A DNA stretch of 8,395 bases, taken from NCBI GenBank assembly GCA_029882955.1, contig JAOUJX010000168.1, positions 1 through 8,395 on the forward strand. The letters are read 5' to 3'. The translations under genes and the position numbers were made by a program. This document shows positions 7,065 to 8,395 of the stretch, piece by piece. The notes below the pieces were generated by a model that saw nothing but the letters and a program-made list of their open reading frames with translations, was not told where the DNA came from and ran no database searches. Source of the stretch: Gammaproteobacteria bacterium (GTDB taxonomy: Bacteria; Pseudomonadota; Gammaproteobacteria; GCA-001735895). The stretch's first letter is position 1, and each line of letters starts with the position of its first letter.

Positions 7065-7171
7065 GCCTGTATCCTAGTGAATTAAATAAAAATTTCCCGT
7101 AAAAGGAGATAGGATATAAAAAAGCACCGATAAACGGTACCGATTAGTTATTTCGCGAGTATAAACCAAAT
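7065..7171. promoter_or_regulatory. Divergent promoter region between fimU and trmB
   Basis: This 107-base AT-rich spacer must drive both the pilus operon (leftward) and trmB (rightward). For trmB the clearest candidate is TATAAA at 7160-7165 without a good -35. A second TATAAA lies at 7115-7120. For fimU, TATACT (minus strand 7163-7158) with TTGCTG (7184-7179) is a weak candidate with only 15 bases between hexamers. I see no convincing sigma-54 -24/-12 pair and no convincing sigma-28 site. The purine-rich AAAAGGAGATAGGA at 7101-7114 looks like a ribosome binding site, but no open frame follows it. Exact promoters cannot be assigned by eye. Confidence 0.5.
7126..7144. promoter_or_regulatory. 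Operator-like dyad of ACCG/CGGT half-sites upstream of fimU
   Basis: ACCG (7126-7129), CGGT (7135-7138) and ACCG (7139-7142) form a nested arrangement: an ACCG-N5-CGGT inverted repeat overlapping the perfect palindrome CGGTACCG (7135-7142). ACCGAT also repeats directly at 7126-7131 and 7139-7144. On the minus strand bases 7137-7129 read CCGTTTATC, one base different from the AlgR box CCGTTTGTC. It lies 65-73 bases upstream of the fimU start. A regulator site is plausible; identity is inference. Confidence 0.4.
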
Positions 7172-7861
7172 ATGACATCAGCAAGTTCGTCCCGACCACC
7201 GATTAAAAGTTATGTCCGTAGAACCGGTCGGTTAACTGCGGCGCAAAAGAATGCTTTGATCGAATACTGGTCACTATATGGCATCAATTTCCAGGATTCC
7301 CAGATCGATCTGGAGGCCCTGAGTCACGGCTTCGAGGCCCTGAAGCTGGAAATTGGCTTTGGCAACGGTGAAGCGCTTATCTCGATGGCAAAGAACGATC
7401 CCGAGGCACTGTATCTGGGTGTTGAAGTTCACGAATCAGGCGTTGGGCGTTGCCTCAATAGCATCCATGAGGGCGCCATAGAGAATATCCGTCTGATCAA
7501 GCACGACGCAGTTGAAGTGATGCAAAAAATGCTGCCTTCGCAGTCGCTAGACCGTGTTCTGTTATTCTTCCCCGACCCCTGGCATAAGAGGCGGCATAAT
7601 AAACGAAGGATCGTGAATCAGGTGTTTCGAGATTTGCTTGCCCACTTACTCAAGCCGGGTGGTGTTGTGCATATGGCAACCGACTGGCGGGACTATGCAG
7701 AGCATATGGCGGCTGAAATGCTGTCTGATCCGAGATTTGAAAATTCAGGGGGTGAGGCAGGCTACTCGGAAAAACCTGCGTATCGCCCTTTAACTCATTT
7801 TGAGAATCGTGGTGTGAAGCTGGGGCATGGGGTTTGGGACCTGGTGTTTCGGAAAAGCTGA
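7172..7861 (+). CDS. trmB: tRNA (guanine-N7-)-methyltransferase TrmB
   Basis: A 229-residue cytoplasmic enzyme that uses S-adenosylmethionine to methylate N7 of G46 in the variable loop of many tRNAs. All family marks are visible: the N-terminal SYVRRTGRLT (13-22) and the SAM-binding loop EIGFGNGE (60-67). Next come GVEVHESGVGRCL (83-95) with the acidic residue at the end of strand 2, and HDA at 111-113. The family signature FFPDPWHKRRHNKRR spans 132-146, followed by ATDWRDYAEHM (169-179). The C-terminal T-x-F-E-x-R-G (208-214) leads into LGHGVWDLVFRK. Length is normal for the family. The ATG at 7172 is the only usable start after the in-frame stop at 7145. No Shine-Dalgarno precedes it. It is transcribed away from the pilus operon and ends at a strong terminator. 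There is no functional link to the pilus genes. Confidence 0.96.
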   Translation: MTSASSSRPPIKSYVRRTGRLTAAQKNALIEYWSLYGINFQDSQIDLEALSHGFEALKLEIGFGNGEALISMAKNDPEALYLGVEVHESGVGRCLNSIHEGAIENIRLIKHDAVEVMQKMLPSQSLDRVLLFFPDPWHKRRHNKRRIVNQVFRDLLAHLLKPGGVVHMATDWRDYAEHMAAEMLSDPRFENSGGEAGYSEKPAYRPLTHFENRGVKLGHGVWDLVFRKS

Positions 7862-7887
7862 TATTTTTTACTAAACGATTTTACATA

Positions 7888-7922
7888 AAAAAAGCCTTGC
7901 CAGAATATGGCAAGGCTTTTTT
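7888..7922. terminator. Bidirectional intrinsic terminator between trmB and the Tat-signal gene
   Basis: The stem GCCTTGCCA (7894-7902) pairs with TGGCAAGGC (7908-7916) around a five-base loop. It is flanked by A6 (7888-7893) and T6 (7917-7922). Read on either strand, a nine-pair GC-rich hairpin is followed by a T-run, so it can end both trmB (stop at 7861) and the convergent small gene (stop at 7941). Confidence 0.95.
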
Positions 7923-7940
7923 AGTAGTTGTGTTTAATTA

Positions 7941-8207
7941 TTAAATAACCCCGAAAGAGGAAGTTACGCCATCATTGTCTTTCTCGGCCTCAGGACAAGC
8001 ATTGTTTGCAGTTGCTTGATCATTTCCACTATTTTCGCCACCCTTGCCGTTACAGCCTTGATCTTTCTTTTTATGATTTGCCAGAGCTGGTGCGCTCATG
8101 GTCATTAACACGGGCGCGGCGATGGCAACTGATGCTGCCAGGCCAAGACGGCCTAAAATGCTTCTACGGCTAATATCTACTGATGCTTCATTAATATCTT
8201 TGTTCAT
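7941..8207 (-). CDS. Small Tat-exported protein of unknown function
   Basis: An 88-residue protein that I do not recognise. The N-terminus has a clear twin-arginine signal: S13-R-R-S-I-L18 followed by an Ala/Leu/Met-rich hydrophobic stretch (about 20-38) and the signal peptidase site A41-L-A43|N44. The mature part is only about 45 residues, strongly polar (Asn, Gly, Lys, Asp, Glu), starts with NHKKK, and holds two cysteines (C52, C71) 19 residues apart. Tat export implies it is folded or binds a cofactor or partner before crossing the membrane, which is surprising for so short a chain; it may ride with a larger partner. The ATG at 8207 is preceded by ACAGG (8221-8217), nine bases away, a modest site. 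A longer frame begins with a TTG at 8258, which is unlikely. It stands alone, convergent with trmB. Confidence 0.75.
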   Translation of the reverse strand: MNKDINEASVDISRRSILGRLGLAASVAIAAPVLMTMSAPALANHKKKDQGCNGKGGENSGNDQATANNACPEAEKDNDGVTSSFGVI

Positions 8208-8395
8208 AACTAGTACCTGTTTATTTTTGGTTTCTCGGTAAAAATTTAAAATTTTCAAATCGTCAAATCGTCAAATCGACTTGAGATATAAGATAGTACT
8301 CATTGGTCTAAAAATCTATAGGCAGCGAACTCTTAATCGTAAATCTGCTAGCAGAATGCCAAGGAGCCAGACGTACAGAATATGGCTGATTATTT
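8208..8395. other. Upstream region of the Tat-signal gene, no further gene seen
   Basis: These 188 bases hold no supportable complete gene on either strand. They contain the tandem repeats at 8255-8278 and a run of A/T (8240-8255). A 12-base palindrome TCTGCTAGCAGA lies at 8344-8355. A possible minus-strand promoter uses TTGACG inside the repeats (8274-8269) with TTTAAA (8250-8245) at an 18-base spacing. An ATG at 8382 opens a frame (M-A-D-Y-F) cut by the window edge, and the nearest AAGGAG (8361-8366) is 15 bases away, too far to trust. Confidence 0.4.
8255..8278. repeat. Three perfect tandem copies of TCAAATCG
   Basis: The 8-base unit TCAAATCG occurs three times without a gap or mismatch (8255-8262, 8263-8270, 8271-8278). 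Read on the minus strand it is CGATTTGA, 48 to 71 bases upstream of the Tat-signal gene start. Each junction between copies creates TTGACG, a -35-like hexamer. It could be a multi-copy regulator site, or a simple replication-slippage repeat. Confidence 0.8.

Noticed and set aside
7100..7114. AAAAGGAGATAGGA as a ribosome binding site for an upstream start of trmB
   Set aside because: There is an in-frame stop at 7145 and no start codon follows the site at a usable distance.
8208..8258. Extension of the Tat-signal protein to a TTG start at 8258
   Set aside because: It begins inside the tandem repeat, lacks a ribosome binding site and would add 17 residues before an already well-placed twin-arginine signal; the ATG at 8207 is better.
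8344..8355. TCTGCTAGCAGA palindrome as an operator
   Set aside because: A lone 12-base palindrome over 130 bases from the nearest start with no adjacent promoter element; noted only as part of the upstream region.
8382..8395. Possible start of a plus-strand gene (M-A-D-Y-F) at the right edge
   Set aside because: Only five codons are visible and the nearest AAGGAG is 15 bases upstream, too far for a normal start.

Overview
The window is chromosomal DNA from a gammaproteobacterium, probably a free-living or environmental type. The main evidence is a seven-gene minus-strand operon in the order fimU-pilV-pilW-pilX-pilY1-pilY2-pilE. This is the order of the type IVa pilus minor pilin operon of Pseudomonas and relatives. 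Base composition looks balanced, slightly under half G+C by eye, and codon use looks uniform. I see no insertion sequence, CRISPR array, integrase, tRNA or rRNA.

Layout, left to right. Bases 1-115 hold the first 38 codons of a minus-strand PP-loop ATPase that runs off the left edge. A long inverted repeat (122-165) separates it from the pilus operon. The operon is read right to left from 7064 to 189. FimU, PilV, PilW, PilX and PilE are prepilins with class III leaders. PilY1 is the large calcium-dependent tip adhesin and PilY2 a small exported accessory protein. The first four genes overlap one another by 4 to 7 bases, and the remaining gaps are 10 to 22 bases with clear ribosome binding sites, so the operon is very likely one transcript. 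Three genes have a better start than the longest open frame: PilE (GTG at 596), PilY1 (ATG at 4465) and the Tat-exported small protein (ATG at 8207).

A 107-base divergent spacer (7065-7171) separates the operon from trmB, a tRNA m7G46 methyltransferase on the plus strand. The spacer carries a small dyad of ACCG/CGGT half-sites. On the minus strand this includes a sequence one base off the published AlgR box, the regulator that drives this operon in Pseudomonas. trmB ends at a strong bidirectional terminator shared with a convergent small gene (7941-8207). That gene encodes an 88-residue protein with a textbook twin-arginine signal and a 45-residue polar mature part that I do not recognise. 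Three perfect tandem copies of an 8-base unit lie upstream of it.

Functionally, the minor pilins FimU, PilV, PilW, PilX and PilE are known to form, with PilY1, a priming complex that starts pilus assembly and stays at the pilus tip. The window therefore encodes the tip module of a type IVa pilus; the major pilin and the assembly motor must lie elsewhere. Most of the window is well-known biology. The least explained parts are the small Tat substrate with its tandem-repeat upstream region, and the two inverted-repeat control regions that bracket the pilus operon.
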